A stretch of DNA of 64,000 nt, from NCBI GenBank assembly GCA_027034975.1, contig JALVWQ010000010.1:1-64000 (forward strand). The letters are read 5' to 3'. This document shows positions 1 to 9,883 of this stretch, in pieces. The stretch's first letter is position 1, and every line of letters begins with the position of its first letter. Position numbers and translations under genes: made by a program. The notes beneath the pieces were generated by a model, which saw only the letters and a list, made by a program, of their open reading frames with translations, had not been told where the DNA came from and made no database searches. This DNA is from Campylobacteraceae bacterium. Its GTDB lineage: Bacteria; Campylobacterota; Campylobacteria; Campylobacterales; Sulfurovaceae.

Positions 1-2
1 TT

Positions 3-494
3 CAAACAGATTATGAAAATAGTTTTAAAAATTTTGATTACTCTTTTTCATTGCAATATGCTAAAGAGCATTATAAAAAAGCTTTAGTAGCAGATGTTTA
101 TGGAGTTTCTGCCTCTTTAGGCTATAGGGGAGTTGATTTTTATGCATCTTATAATAAAAATAAGGGGGCAAGTGCCTATAGCGGTTTTGGCGGGGGAGCT
201 TTTTTTACCACTGCTGAACAATTAGGTATTGCTCAAGCTAACAGCAATGCCAAAGCCTATTTGTATGGTATAGAGTATGAAAACTCTTTTTTAAAAGAGC
301 ATAAAATTAATCTTTATGTTGATAGATTGATTTTAGATTCAGAAGAGAAGCTAAAATCAAATGAGTATGATTTTGGACTTGTCTATAAAAGAGAGAAAAA
401 CATTGAGTTTAGCATTGTTCATTCAATGGTTGATGATAAAATTAATGAGGATAAATTTCAAAATACAAGAGCATTTTTTAAATATAAATTTTAA
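3..494 (+). CDS. C-terminal part of an outer-membrane porin-like protein (5' end outside window)
   Basis: Reading frame is open to the left edge; alternating beta-strand pattern and terminal aromatic '...NTRAFFKYKF' typical of epsilonproteobacterial porins. Confidence 0.6.
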   Translation, partial: QTDYENSFKNFDYSFSLQYAKEHYKKALVADVYGVSASLGYRGVDFYASYNKNKGASAYSGFGGGAFFTTAEQLGIAQANSNAKAYLYGIEYENSFLKEHKINLYVDRLILDSEEKLKSNEYDFGLVYKREKNIEFSIVHSMVDDKINEDKFQNTRAFFKYKF

Positions 495-630
495 ATTTTT
501 ATTATTTGGGATACTTGACTTTGCATTTTCTTTTAAGACCCCTATTGCTAAATGCAAACAACATCTGATGTACCTTTTAATGCAAAATTTGGGTTTAAAT
601 TTTTTGAAAGTATGGTATAATTGATTTATT

Positions 631-1171
631 ATGGAGTTTCAAAAAAACAAAACAGCAGTTATTTAGAATTTTAAAAATTGTTAAACGGATTTTTGAGTTT
701 GAGTATTTAAAAGTAAAGACATTAGCACAAGAGTTTGATGTAAACGAAAGAACTATTAGGCGGGATTTTAAGAAAATTAAAGATGCAGGCATTCCTTTAC
801 GCTCTCACGATGGCATTTATAGTCTAGACAGTTCAAAAATCTCTAAAACTAGCCGCTTTCCGACTGCACTTTTGCACTCTTTTGCTTCAAATGCAGGTTT
901 AAACATAGACTGCTTTCAAGACTCTTTAAACGATTTGCCTCTAATTTCTTTTGCAATCGCTTATGGAGGCATAAATAAGGAAATAGCCGAAGCAATTGTA
1001 GAAAGCATTGAAAAGGGGTGCAAATGCCAGTTTAATTATACAAACAATAAAGGAGAAAAAAGCACAAGAACAGTTTCGCCAATAAAGCTATATACAGCAA
1101 AAGGAAAATGGTATCTATTGGCAAAAGATGACAAAAGTAAAGAGATTCGTTTTTTTGATTTTTTGTTTTAA
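631..1171 (+). pseudogene. WYL/DeoR-like HTH transcriptional regulator, frameshifted near the start and apparently short at the C-terminus
   Basis: ATG at 631 reads MEFQKNKTAVI*; after one-base removal in the A7 tract (641-647) it reads MEFQKTKQQLFRILKIVKRIFEFEYLKVKTLAQEFDVNERTIRRDFKKIKDAG... continuing into ORF 872-1171, which has a WYL-like segment KWYLLAKDDKSKEIRFF. Confidence 0.6.
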
Positions 1172-1238
1172 TACCCCTACAAACGATAATGTACTAAAAA
1201 GTAGCAAATTGGTAAAGTGTTTAGCGTTTGTTTTAATT

Positions 1239-1490
1239 CTATAATTTATTATCTTCTTTTTGAAAGAATTCGTAAATCCACATAATGAACTCAACTATGC
1301 CATATATGATAATTGCAGCAAAGATAATTGCATAGCCTGTGAGAGTGGAGCATATAGCAAAAAGAATTGTAAGTGCTAGAGTATCGTTTTTCTCTGCTGG
1401 TGTTGCTACAAAGATATAGAGAACTATCATCCCTATTAAAGTTGCTAAAAGGTGTGTTTGGTTTTCGCTTAAGTCATCTAGTAGTTTCAT
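1239..1490 (-). CDS. small hypothetical membrane protein
   Basis: 83-aa ORF with two hydrophobic segments. Confidence 0.5.
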   Translation of the reverse strand: MKLLDDLSENQTHLLATLIGMIVLYIFVATPAEKNDTLALTILFAICSTLTGYAIIFAAIIIYGIVEFIMWIYEFFQKEDNKL

Positions 1491-1560
1491 GCTTTTAGTA
1501 TAGCAAAAAAGTTGGGGCTGATAAATATTTGGGATTAGCCTACGAAGAGTAGGCTTGTTG

Positions 1561-1935
1561 TTATTGTGGGTTATTTGCTTGCTCTTTTTCGATTTGGGCT
1601 CTTACTTCGTCCATATCAAGGGCTTTTACTTGGTTGATAATATCTTCTAGTGCCTCTTTTGGGAGCATTCCTGGCTCTGCAAATACGATTACACCTTCGC
1701 GGATGATCATAACTGTTGGGATCGATTGGATCTGGAAGTATCCTGCAATTCCTTGTTGCTCTTCTGTATTTACTTTTGCAAATGCAATATCTGTGTGCTG
1801 TGCTGCTACCTCTTCGAAGATTGGTGCAAATTGTCGGCATGGTCCACACCATGGTGCCCAAAAGTCGATTACTAAAATTGGGTTTTGCTCAGCTGTTTCG
1901 TTGAAGTTTTCCTCTGTAAGGTTTATAATTGCCAT
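1561..1935 (-). CDS. thioredoxin family protein
   Basis: WAPWCGPCRQF active site, thioredoxin-fold length, cis-Pro SIPTV. Confidence 0.95.
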   Translation of the reverse strand: MAIINLTEENFNETAEQNPILVIDFWAPWCGPCRQFAPIFEEVAAQHTDIAFAKVNTEEQQGIAGYFQIQSIPTVMIIREGVIVFAEPGMLPKEALEDIINQVKALDMDEVRAQIEKEQANNPQ

Positions 1936-2032
1936 AGGTTTCCTTTATAATTGAATATATGTATTATGCCGTTTCTTTTCTGATAGTTACATAATTTTCT
2001 CTTAATTTTTGTCGGTATACTTACGGAAGAAT

Positions 2033-2120
2033 TTAACCCAAATTTTGCATTAGAGATTAACACCCTAAAACAAAGCATTTGTCACATCTTTGCTAATTCT
2101 GCTGCAAAACTTGGGTTTTA
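2033..2120. repeat. palindromic repeat family B, short copy (B1)
   Basis: Ends TTTAACCCAAATTTTGCATTAGAGATTA / CTAATTCTGCTGCAAAACTTGGGTTTTA form an inverted repeat homologous to the 17672 and 35914 copies. Confidence 0.75.
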
Positions 2121-2129
2121 GGAGCTGTA

Positions 2130-2960
2130 ATGAATAGAAATATAGAGTCTTTGGTGATGGCGTGTAATAATTTGGGGGTTGCGTATAATTTTTACCATAC
2201 AACGAAAAATTTAGTTGGAGTTGTGGTAGCAGGGAGAGAGTGGCTCTTTACTAATTGGGCTACTCCATTAAATAGGCAATCGGTTGTGCAGTTATGCCAG
2301 GATAAGGATTACTTTTACAACTACTATAAAGATATTGTACGGATGCCAAAGAGTATGGCTTTTTTAAATCCATATGGCGATGCTAAGTACGAGAGATATT
2401 TGGAACAAAGAAGCATTTACGAGATTATAGAGAGTGTAGAGGAGAACTTAGAGTATCCACTTATTGTTAAGAAAAATCGTGGCTCTTGGGGAACGAATGT
2501 CTTTAAGGTTGAGAGTCGGCAAGAGTTAGAGCAGGCACTATTGGCGATTTTTAATATGAGTAGTGCATCGTTTGATTATGTAGCTCTTGTGCAGGAGTTT
2601 ATAGAGATAGAGAAGGAGTTTCGAGCTATCTTTTTAGATGGTGAGTTAGTATTTGCCTATGAGAAGATAGTTGAAGGGGCGGAGTTTAAAGATAATTTGA
2701 GTCCACTCCATTGGGAAGGCTCTCGTGCTCTATTTGTAACAGATAATGAAGAGATTGAGGCTATCAAAAGGCTTTGTAGACCGATGTTTAAGAAGCTAGT
2801 TATTCCATTTTGTGGGCTTGATATTGTTAAAAGTAGAAGTGGTGAGTATGTGCTCATTGAAGCAAATTCATCGCCAGGGTTTGACCATATTGTTAAGCAC
2901 CAAGGGTATGAGCAGGTTGTTGGGCTTTATGAGCGAATTTTAAAGCGGCTTGGGGCTTAA
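2130..2960 (+). CDS. RimK-like ATP-grasp ligase
   Basis: ATP-grasp motifs (YPLIVKKNRGSWGTNV, VLIEANSSPGFDH). Confidence 0.85.
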   Translation: MNRNIESLVMACNNLGVAYNFYHTTKNLVGVVVAGREWLFTNWATPLNRQSVVQLCQDKDYFYNYYKDIVRMPKSMAFLNPYGDAKYERYLEQRSIYEIIESVEENLEYPLIVKKNRGSWGTNVFKVESRQELEQALLAIFNMSSASFDYVALVQEFIEIEKEFRAIFLDGELVFAYEKIVEGAEFKDNLSPLHWEGSRALFVTDNEEIEAIKRLCRPMFKKLVIPFCGLDIVKSRSGEYVLIEANSSPGFDHIVKHQGYEQVVGLYERILKRLGA

Positions 2961-3020
2961 ATATTTTTATTTATAAGCCTCTGTTTATCGTAAATTGATT
3001 ATAATCTCTTGCTTATAAAA

Positions 3021-3108
3021 AGACAGGTGGCCGAGTGGTTGAAGGCGCACGCCTGGAACGCGTGTGTAGCGAAAGCTACCGTGGGTTCGAATCCCATCCT
3101 GTCTGCCA
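3021..3108 (+). tRNA. tRNA-Ser (anticodon GGA)
   Basis: AGACAGG/CCTGTCT acceptor, GCCGAGTGG D-arm, anticodon loop CCTGGAACG, long variable arm, GGTTCGAATCC T-arm, encoded CCA; TATAAT at 3000-3005 upstream. Confidence 0.95.
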
Positions 3109-3255
3109 CATTTTTTAATCTTCCATTTGTGACGAATAGTTGCTAGTTAGGGTTTTGAAATTACCATTATTTACAATTGTTACATCATATAGATATTTTT
3201 AACTTTTAAGATTATCTTTTTTAGATTATTGTATGTAGTTATAAGCTGGAGTTTA

Positions 3256-3360
3256 AAACCCCTCCGGGAGACTATGGCACACAAGGAGGTAAGGTGGGCT
3301 GCTACATTCCTGTCCTGACCCGTTGCCCTACAACCTTGTTGCATAGTTCCGAAGAGGCAA
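3256..3360 (-). ncRNA. ffs: signal recognition particle 4.5S RNA, small bacterial type
   Basis: Minus strand contains GGGTCAGGACAGGAATGTAGCAGCCC (conserved SRP apical loop) within a long paired rod; TATAAT -10 box on minus strand at 3365-3370. Confidence 0.85.
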
Positions 3361-3403
3361 CGAAATTATAGCGTAAAAAATTTATTACAAACTGAGAAGT
3401 AGG

Positions 3404-4018
3404 CTATTTTAGATTAATATGTGGGTGGAGTCCAAACTCTGTAGCGATGGTTGCAGCTATGAGGTTTGCTATTTTTTTAAGGCGTGGTTTGAGCCATCTT
3501 CGCTCTTTTTTACAAGTGATTTCGCCAAGTTCTAAAACTAAGAACTTCTCTGCTTTGATTGTGTAGTAGGCGTAGTAGTTTGAGAGATTTTTGGTGAAGT
3601 TATCTTTTTGCCAGTGGAATGGGAAGTACTTTTTATAGAGCGCTTTCCATTTATTGGCGAGTTTTTGCGACTCTTTGTTGGGGTAGCCAACACTCGCACC
3701 TGAGCTGCAAGGGATTTGAGCTCCATCGAAGTGGATAGCAACTGCGATTTTAGCTTTTAGAGGTCGGGTGGTAGCACCCACTCTCTTTGTTTCGATACCC
3801 CACGATTGTAGTTTTTTTGCGATTTTGTCGGCGACTATGGTGTTCCACTCTACCTCTTGGGTGCCGTGTGAGACTGCACCTGTATTGCCGTTTTCTCTGC
3901 CTTCGTGTCCAGCTTGTATAACTACAGGAATTGGCTCGGTGTGTTGCCAATAGAGTGCAATAGCAATTATAATAAGTATGATAGCTGAGAGGGTGAATGC
4001 AAATATATTTTTTATCAT
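3404..4018 (-). CDS. N-acetylmuramoyl-L-alanine amidase-like protein
   Basis: Signal anchor; VVIQAGHEGRENGNTGA and AIHFDGA motifs resembling Amidase_3. Confidence 0.7.
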   Translation of the reverse strand: MIKNIFAFTLSAIILIIIAIALYWQHTEPIPVVIQAGHEGRENGNTGAVSHGTQEVEWNTIVADKIAKKLQSWGIETKRVGATTRPLKAKIAVAIHFDGAQIPCSSGASVGYPNKESQKLANKWKALYKKYFPFHWQKDNFTKNLSNYYAYYTIKAEKFLVLELGEITCKKERRWLKPRLKKIANLIAATIATEFGLHPHINLK

Positions 4019-4079
4019 GAGTGCAATTATAGCGTAAGTTTTGAATCCATTGTCACAAAGCTCTCTTGGTATGTTATAA

Positions 4080-4350
4080 TAACCTGAGTTCGATGGGATA
4101 CTATATCCACAAAAACCTAAAAATAGGTAAGATTTTCAAAATTCAATTTGAAGCACTAGCCAAAGCTAATGTGAGAATTTAATTTTGGAAAAATTGCCTA
4201 TTTTTAGGCTTCCCTTTGGGTTTTATGAGGTTTCCCATATGCTTAGACAAATTTTTTTGAATTAGCTATGGCTAGTCCTGTAAAAATCTGTCGTTGCCTA
4301 TGAAAAACCTCATAAAATTGTGGATATAGTATCCCATCGAATTCAGGTTA
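4080..4350. mobile_element. 271-bp MITE-like structured palindromic element (family A, copy A1)
   Basis: 33-bp terminal inverted repeats TAACCTGAGTTCGATGGGATACTATATCCACAA / TTGTGGATATAGTATCCCATCGAATTCAGGTTA (one mismatch) enclosing two nested hairpin arms. Confidence 0.85.
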
Positions 4351-4379
4351 ATAGTTATATACAAAATAAGGAGAAGGTT

Positions 4380-5180
4380 ATGAGACGGATTTTGCTTGTG
4401 TGTCATAGTGTAGAGAAGGCGAAGGAGTTGGTAGAGAGTGGTGTAGAGATTGCCAATCGTTTAGATGCTGCTATTACATTCCTATTTATTCATGAGGTGG
4501 AGCTTTTTAACTTTTTTAACAAAGAGAGACCATTTGATAAAGTGGAGCTATGGAAGCATCTTAAGAGCCTCTTGAGTGAGCATGGACGAGAGGATGCTGT
4601 TGTCTTGGTAGAAGAGGGCGATAGTGCCGATTGGGTAGAGCAGGAGTTAGAGAAAGAGAGCAGTAGTTTAGTGGTTATCGATTATCTTGAATCTGTTACC
4701 GCAACTGTTGTGGATAGAGTGAGTGTGCCTTTTTTGGTCTTAAAGAGATTTAGTCGTGAATATAGCAATGCTCTCATGGCAACAGAGATTTCGCAACCAA
4801 AAGAGTGTTTGGAGTTTGCAAAAAGTTTTACGCAGAGTATCGCACTCTATTTTGATAGATCGGTTGTGCCAATTCCGTATGCTACAAGCCCAGTTGGTGA
4901 TGCTGTAGGTGAAGTTGTTGATATAGCGGTCTATGAAGAGATTTTACAATTCAAAGAGGAAGAGCTAGAGAAGTTTTGTAAAGAGAACGGTTTAGAGTGT
5001 CGCTTTGAGAGTGGAGATGATACGCTAGAGAATAATATTCTTACAGTTGCGAGCCAAAATGGTGTAGAGCTATTGGTCTTGAGTTATATCGATAGTATGA
5101 CACAATTAGGGAGTGTGGTAAGTGAGATTATAGATCGTGCTACTACAGATATTTTGATCTGTCAAAGAGGTATTAATTAA
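4380..5180 (+). CDS. universal stress protein-like, two UspA-like halves
   Basis: MRRILLVCHSVEKAKELVESGVEIANRLDAAITFLFIHE... ; RBS AGGAGAAGG before ATG at 4380; the ORF-track start at 4320 lies inside repeat A1. Confidence 0.7.
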   Translation: MRRILLVCHSVEKAKELVESGVEIANRLDAAITFLFIHEVELFNFFNKERPFDKVELWKHLKSLLSEHGREDAVVLVEEGDSADWVEQELEKESSSLVVIDYLESVTATVVDRVSVPFLVLKRFSREYSNALMATEISQPKECLEFAKSFTQSIALYFDRSVVPIPYATSPVGDAVGEVVDIAVYEEILQFKEEELEKFCKENGLECRFESGDDTLENNILTVASQNGVELLVLSYIDSMTQLGSVVSEIIDRATTDILICQRGIN

Positions 5181-5273
5181 TATTATAGTTTATTATAATC
5201 AATTCAAATTTATAACTCTAATTTTAGTAGGCTTAGGTATAATGTTGCAATTATATTAACTCAAGGAGAGATT

Positions 5274-6545
5274 ATGCAAGATAAAACTTTAGCAGTGCAG
5301 TTTGGGTATGAAAGCCAAGAGCATATGGGGGCTATGAGTGTACCAATCTACCAGACTACTGCGTATGAGTTTAGAGATAGCGAACATGCTGCTAATCTCT
5401 TTGAGTTAAAGGAGCTTGGGAATATCTATACGCGTTTAATGAACCCAACAACAGATATTTTCGAGAAGCGGTTTTGTGCCCTAGAGGATGGCTTTGGTGC
5501 AGTTGCAACTGCAAGTGGTACGGCGGCAATCTTTTATACCTTTGCAAATGTTGCTGAGGCTGGCGATAATATTGTTGTTGCAAAGCAAGCCTATGGCGGT
5601 ACGCTTACCCTTGCTGCACATACGATTAAACGCTTTGGGATAGAGGCGAGATTTTTTGATGTCTTTGATATCGAAGAGTTAGAGAGCCTTGTAGATGAGA
5701 AGACAAAAGTTATATTTTTCGAGACAATTCCAAACCCAGCTATCGAAGTTGCAGATATAGAGAAGATTGTCGAGGTTGCAAAGAAGCATAATATTTTGTT
5801 GTGTGTCGATAATACAGTTGCAACACCAATTTTGTGTAAGCCGCTAAATTTAGGGGCAGATATTGTCGTACATAGCATTAGCAAATACTGCAATGGGCAA
5901 GGCACGGCAATTGGCGGAATAATTGTAGAGAGTAAAAGTGCCACAGCGAAGATAAAAGGCAATAGCCGATACGCTCACTTTAACGAGCCAGATGCCAGCT
6001 ACCATGGATTAGTCTATACAACACTAGATATGCCAATTTTCACCCTAAGAGCAAGGCTAGCCCTACTTAGAGATTTCGGTGGAGCACCAAGCCCATTTAA
6101 CTCGTGGCTCAATATTCAGGGTTTAGAGACTTTGGCTATTAGAATGGAACATATTAGCAACTCTGCACTAGAGATTGCAAAATTCTTAGAAACCCACCCA
6201 AAAGTAAAAAGTGTAAACTACCCAGGGCTTAAGAGTAGCAGAAGCTATAAAAATGCACAAAAATACCTTAAAGATGGCAAAGCAAGTGGCTTACTTAGCT
6301 TTATACTAGATAGCAAAGAGGCAGCCCAAAAAGTAGCAGAGAGTACAGATATATTCTCTTTAGTTGTTAATATTGGCGATAGTAAATCGATAATTACCCA
6401 TCCCGCTAGCACAACGCATCAGCAATTAAGTAAAGAAGAGCTAGAGGCTGCAGGTGTTCCAGAAGGACTTATTAGGCTAAGTGTTGGGTTAGAGGATACT
6501 GGGGATTTAATTGCTGATTTGGCTCAAGCGTTAGAAAAAGCTTAG
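5274..6545 (+). CDS. metY: O-acetylhomoserine aminocarboxypropyltransferase (sulfhydrylase)
   Basis: Cys/Met metabolism PLP enzyme; SISKYCNGQGTAIGG PLP-lysine region; ITHPASTTHQQL. Confidence 0.93.
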   Translation: MQDKTLAVQFGYESQEHMGAMSVPIYQTTAYEFRDSEHAANLFELKELGNIYTRLMNPTTDIFEKRFCALEDGFGAVATASGTAAIFYTFANVAEAGDNIVVAKQAYGGTLTLAAHTIKRFGIEARFFDVFDIEELESLVDEKTKVIFFETIPNPAIEVADIEKIVEVAKKHNILLCVDNTVATPILCKPLNLGADIVVHSISKYCNGQGTAIGGIIVESKSATAKIKGNSRYAHFNEPDASYHGLVYTTLDMPIFTLRARLALLRDFGGAPSPFNSWLNIQGLETLAIRMEHISNSALEIAKFLETHPKVKSVNYPGLKSSRSYKNAQKYLKDGKASGLLSFILDSKEAAQKVAESTDIFSLVVNIGDSKSIITHPASTTHQQLSKEELEAAGVPEGLIRLSVGLEDTGDLIADLAQALEKA

Positions 6546-6571
6546 GGCTGAGGGCTTAGAGCGTAGAGCTG
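6545..6571. repeat. degenerate heptamer repeat (AGGGCTG AGGGCTT AGAGCGT AGAGCTG)
   Basis: Four period-7 units directly after the metY stop. Confidence 0.5.
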
Positions 6572-6720
6572 TTGTGTGTGCCAAAATGTAATTTTGGCAC
6601 GCGAAAAAATAATTTTAATTATTACTTATTATTACTTATTTATGTATTGTCTAGATCAATAGGGTAACTTAAAAGAATTAATAAAGTATAATATTTTTTA
6701 TTAAATTTCTAAGGAAGTTT

Positions 6721-7296
6721 ATGCTAGAAGATAATGCACTTTTAATAATTATGTTTTTAATTGTTCTATTAATAGGTATAAGTGTTTTTATAGTATTGAG
6801 TATAATAAAAAATGAAGAAAAAACAGATGCATATATTAATATTTTTGTTGTTGTATTATCTACTTTAATAGCAACATTTACAGTGTTTTACTCAACAAAA
6901 AAACAAATATCTTTTCAAAAGCAGAATATAGAAATACAGGAAAAACATAATAATAATCAATTATTTATTAAAGCCTTATATGAGTACTATAATAATAAAG
7001 AAGTTAGGAAAATTTATTATGAAATTATTTATAATAAAGTATCTGAAATTAGTGCAAATGAGGAGATCTCACTAGATACTCTTATAAGTATATATAATAA
7101 TTTTAGTTATTTATATTATAAAAATATATTCAACAAAGAGCAAATGAAATTGTTAGAATTTGATTTTAAAAGTATTTATAGCAATAAAAAAATAAAAAAA
7201 TATTTAGATGGCATTAATAAAAATTATAAGGATAAAAATGTTGAGAGTAAAATTAAATATTATATGCAATATTGCAGAGAATATATCAATGACTAG
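6721..7296 (+). CDS. hypothetical membrane protein, two N-terminal TM segments and a helical cytoplasmic tail
   Basis: 191-aa AT-rich ORF; hydrophobic segments LLIIMFLIVLLIGISVFIVLSII and INIFVVVLSTLIATFTVFY. Confidence 0.6.
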   Translation: MLEDNALLIIMFLIVLLIGISVFIVLSIIKNEEKTDAYINIFVVVLSTLIATFTVFYSTKKQISFQKQNIEIQEKHNNNQLFIKALYEYYNNKEVRKIYYEIIYNKVSEISANEEISLDTLISIYNNFSYLYYKNIFNKEQMKLLEFDFKSIYSNKKIKKYLDGINKNYKDKNVESKIKYYMQYCREYIND

Positions 7297-7309
7297 GAGA
7301 ATAAATACC

Positions 7310-8437
7310 ATGAAAAAATATATAGTATTAATATTTATTTTAACCATAAATCTTTTTTCTGATCCAGTTAAGTACACCTTCGAGAATACACCTACATGTA
7401 AAGTTGAATTCAAAGAAAAAGCAATATCCTACAAGATGTCTAATTCCTATTATAAAAATATTTTTCTTAAATATAGTGAAGGGAATAATAACATAGATTA
7501 TAATGAAATACTTTATAAAAATGTAGAGATGGAAGTAAAAGAACAAACTGATTCAGGATATTTTTATTGCATTGCATATAAAAATCATGAGGATCATTGG
7601 CAATGTGTAGATAACATAGGCAAGCTCCTAGATGAAGAAGCGAAAGAAAGGTATTGGAAAATTCATATTGTTGACGGAAAAGAAGCAGTAAGCCTTAATT
7701 ATGCCAAAGGCATGTTTATTAAATTTAAGCTTCCACTCATAAGTAAGTATTTTAATAATGATACATTAAGATTATCTTTAGTAATGTTTAATAAAAAAAA
7801 ATTACCTATATGTGAAGGCAACAATATATTGGAACTTAAATTAAATAAATTTTATGTATCATATAATTTAAAAGTAATTTTAGAATCTGATGCTAATATA
7901 GAATTAAAAAAAGCTGAGCTTAAAATTATTAACAAAGCTGGATTTGTTTTTGACTATTATGATATAAACCAGAAAGATAAAGTGATACATACATATGATA
8001 TTGATAATAAATTATCATTAATACAAAAGAATAATAAAATAGGTTTTTGTATTAAATATACAGATTTGTATATTGAAAAAAATAATATTCAAATTGATAA
8101 CTTAGACAGATATTGTAGAGAGTTTTTTACTAAACAGACTGATATTAGTGAATCTCTTGATAAAAAAGTTGTTCTTTTATCTTCTATAAAAAAAATATCT
8201 CTTAAAAAAAATTTAAAAACTAAGGAGATTACCCCAAAAAGTCTTTTAGGCAGTAAGTATAATTCAATCTTAAATCTTCTTGGGAATAAGAATGATATAA
8301 TATTGAAAACTTCAAATAAGTTATATAAAATTTATGCTTGTATATCAAAAAGTGAATATAGGAATACTATAGAGAAACTCTTAAATTTAAAGATTCATGC
8401 ACAACCAAGCAATAAGAAAAATATTTGTAATCGGTAA
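7310..8437 (+). CDS. hypothetical secreted protein
   Basis: Signal peptide MKKYIVLIFILTINLFSDP; no family recognised; ATG at 7310 preferred over the track start at 7208, which overlaps the upstream gene. Confidence 0.6.
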   Translation: MKKYIVLIFILTINLFSDPVKYTFENTPTCKVEFKEKAISYKMSNSYYKNIFLKYSEGNNNIDYNEILYKNVEMEVKEQTDSGYFYCIAYKNHEDHWQCVDNIGKLLDEEAKERYWKIHIVDGKEAVSLNYAKGMFIKFKLPLISKYFNNDTLRLSLVMFNKKKLPICEGNNILELKLNKFYVSYNLKVILESDANIELKKAELKIINKAGFVFDYYDINQKDKVIHTYDIDNKLSLIQKNNKIGFCIKYTDLYIEKNNIQIDNLDRYCREFFTKQTDISESLDKKVVLLSSIKKISLKKNLKTKEITPKSLLGSKYNSILNLLGNKNDIILKTSNKLYKIYACISKSEYRNTIEKLLNLKIHAQPSNKKNICNR

Positions 8438-8782
8438 GTGACTGCAACAAATTCTGTGTCGAAACCAAGTTTTACTAGTTACGCAATTGCATTGTGTAAT
8501 TCATATAGTATGCTTATATTGCCGTATCTCACTTTTAGCTCAAGTTATGATTTCTCTCTTCATTTTTTTTCAAAAAAAATGAAGCAAAAAAGATCGCTAA
8601 AGCATTGTTCAAGAGAATATTTAGCTTTGTTGTTGGGTTAGAATCTTCTGATTTTAACGGAGAAGCATACCATTAAATTATCTTCGCAAAATAGCTTTAT
8701 CGTAGCTCTTTATATAAATTAAGATAAAATAACGAAAAATATTATAATCTAAAACTTTATTAGGTTTTAAAGAAAAGAGTAG

Positions 8783-9883
8783 ATGCATTTAGAGACAAAA
8801 AGAGCCCATTTTACAACTCCGCTCTATTTGGAGAGTGGACGGATTTTAGAGCCGTATGATATTGTTTATGAGACTTATGGTAAGTTGAATGAGGATAAGA
8901 GTAATGTTATTCTTGTCTGTCATGCACTTAGTGGGTCGCATCATGCTGCTGGGCGGTATGAGGGTGATAGAAAGGCTGGCTGGTGGGATGGACTTATTGG
9001 TCCAGGTAAAGCGATAGATACCGATAGATTTTTTGTTATTTCATCGAATGTAATTGGCTCTTGTTTCGGAAGTACTGGCCCTATGAGTGAGCAGTACCTT
9101 AGTAATGAGCCGTATCGTATGAAGTTTCCTGTTGTGACGGTAAAGGATATGGTGAAGGCTCAGATGAATCTGCTCTCATCGCTTGGGATCCATAGTGTGC
9201 AGTCGATTATTGGTGGTTCAATGGGAGGAATGCAAGCTCTGCAGTTTGCGGTGGACTATCCAAATTTTGCAAAGTCTATTATTGCTTTGGCAGCAACTTA
9301 TGCAACACGGCCTTGGGCGATAGCCTTTAATAAGGTGGCAATCGAGGCGATTCGAAGAGACCCACGATTTAATAATGGGAACTATGCAAAAGATGCCTTT
9401 AAAGAGCATGGATGCGATGGGTTAGCAATTGGGCGGATTGCTGGGCATATATCGTATCTTTCGCCTGCATCGATGGAGGAGAAGTTTGCAAAGAAGTATG
9501 TAGCAACCGATGGGCTCTTTGAGCTCTTTGGGCGTTACGAGGTAGAGCGGTATATGGAGTATAATACCAATAACTTCTCTAGGATCTTTGATCCGTTAAG
9601 TTACCTCTATATTGTAAAGGCGATTAATACTTTTAATCTCTCAAGGGGGTATGAGTCGCTGCATGATGCGGTGAGTCGTATTAAAGCAGATACGCACCTT
9701 ATTAGCTTTAAGGGAGATATGCTCTTTTTTCCTGAGGAGATGGCACATTTAGCAAATATGTTAAAACGAAATGGGCAGAGCTATAGTTACCACGAGATCG
9801 ATAGCGACTATGGACACGATGCCTTTTTGGTGGAGTTGGATAAGTTTGACTATATAATAAGCGATATTTTAAAGGGGTTATAG
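8783..9883 (+). CDS. metX: homoserine O-acetyltransferase
   Basis: GGSMGGMQALQFA nucleophile elbow, HALSGSHHAAG, LFFPEE...DYGHDAFL. Confidence 0.95.
   Translation: MHLETKRAHFTTPLYLESGRILEPYDIVYETYGKLNEDKSNVILVCHALSGSHHAAGRYEGDRKAGWWDGLIGPGKAIDTDRFFVISSNVIGSCFGSTGPMSEQYLSNEPYRMKFPVVTVKDMVKAQMNLLSSLGIHSVQSIIGGSMGGMQALQFAVDYPNFAKSIIALAATYATRPWAIAFNKVAIEAIRRDPRFNNGNYAKDAFKEHGCDGLAIGRIAGHISYLSPASMEEKFAKKYVATDGLFELFGRYEVERYMEYNTNNFSRIFDPLSYLYIVKAINTFNLSRGYESLHDAVSRIKADTHLISFKGDMLFFPEEMAHLANMLKRNGQSYSYHEIDSDYGHDAFLVELDKFDYIISDILKGL

Noticed and set aside
595-792. 65-aa minus-strand ORF antisense to the frameshifted WYL regulator
   Set aside because: Antisense to a recognisable HTH coding region
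4320-4379. ORF-track N-terminal extension of the universal stress protein
   Set aside because: Encoded by the repeat A1 arm; a good RBS precedes the internal ATG at 4380
7208-7309. ORF-track N-terminal extension of the secreted protein
   Set aside because: Overlaps the upstream gene in another frame; a signal peptide begins at ATG 7310
8438-8641. 67-aa ORF between the hypothetical secreted gene and metX
   Set aside because: Starts directly after the upstream stop with no RBS and low-complexity composition; likely spurious
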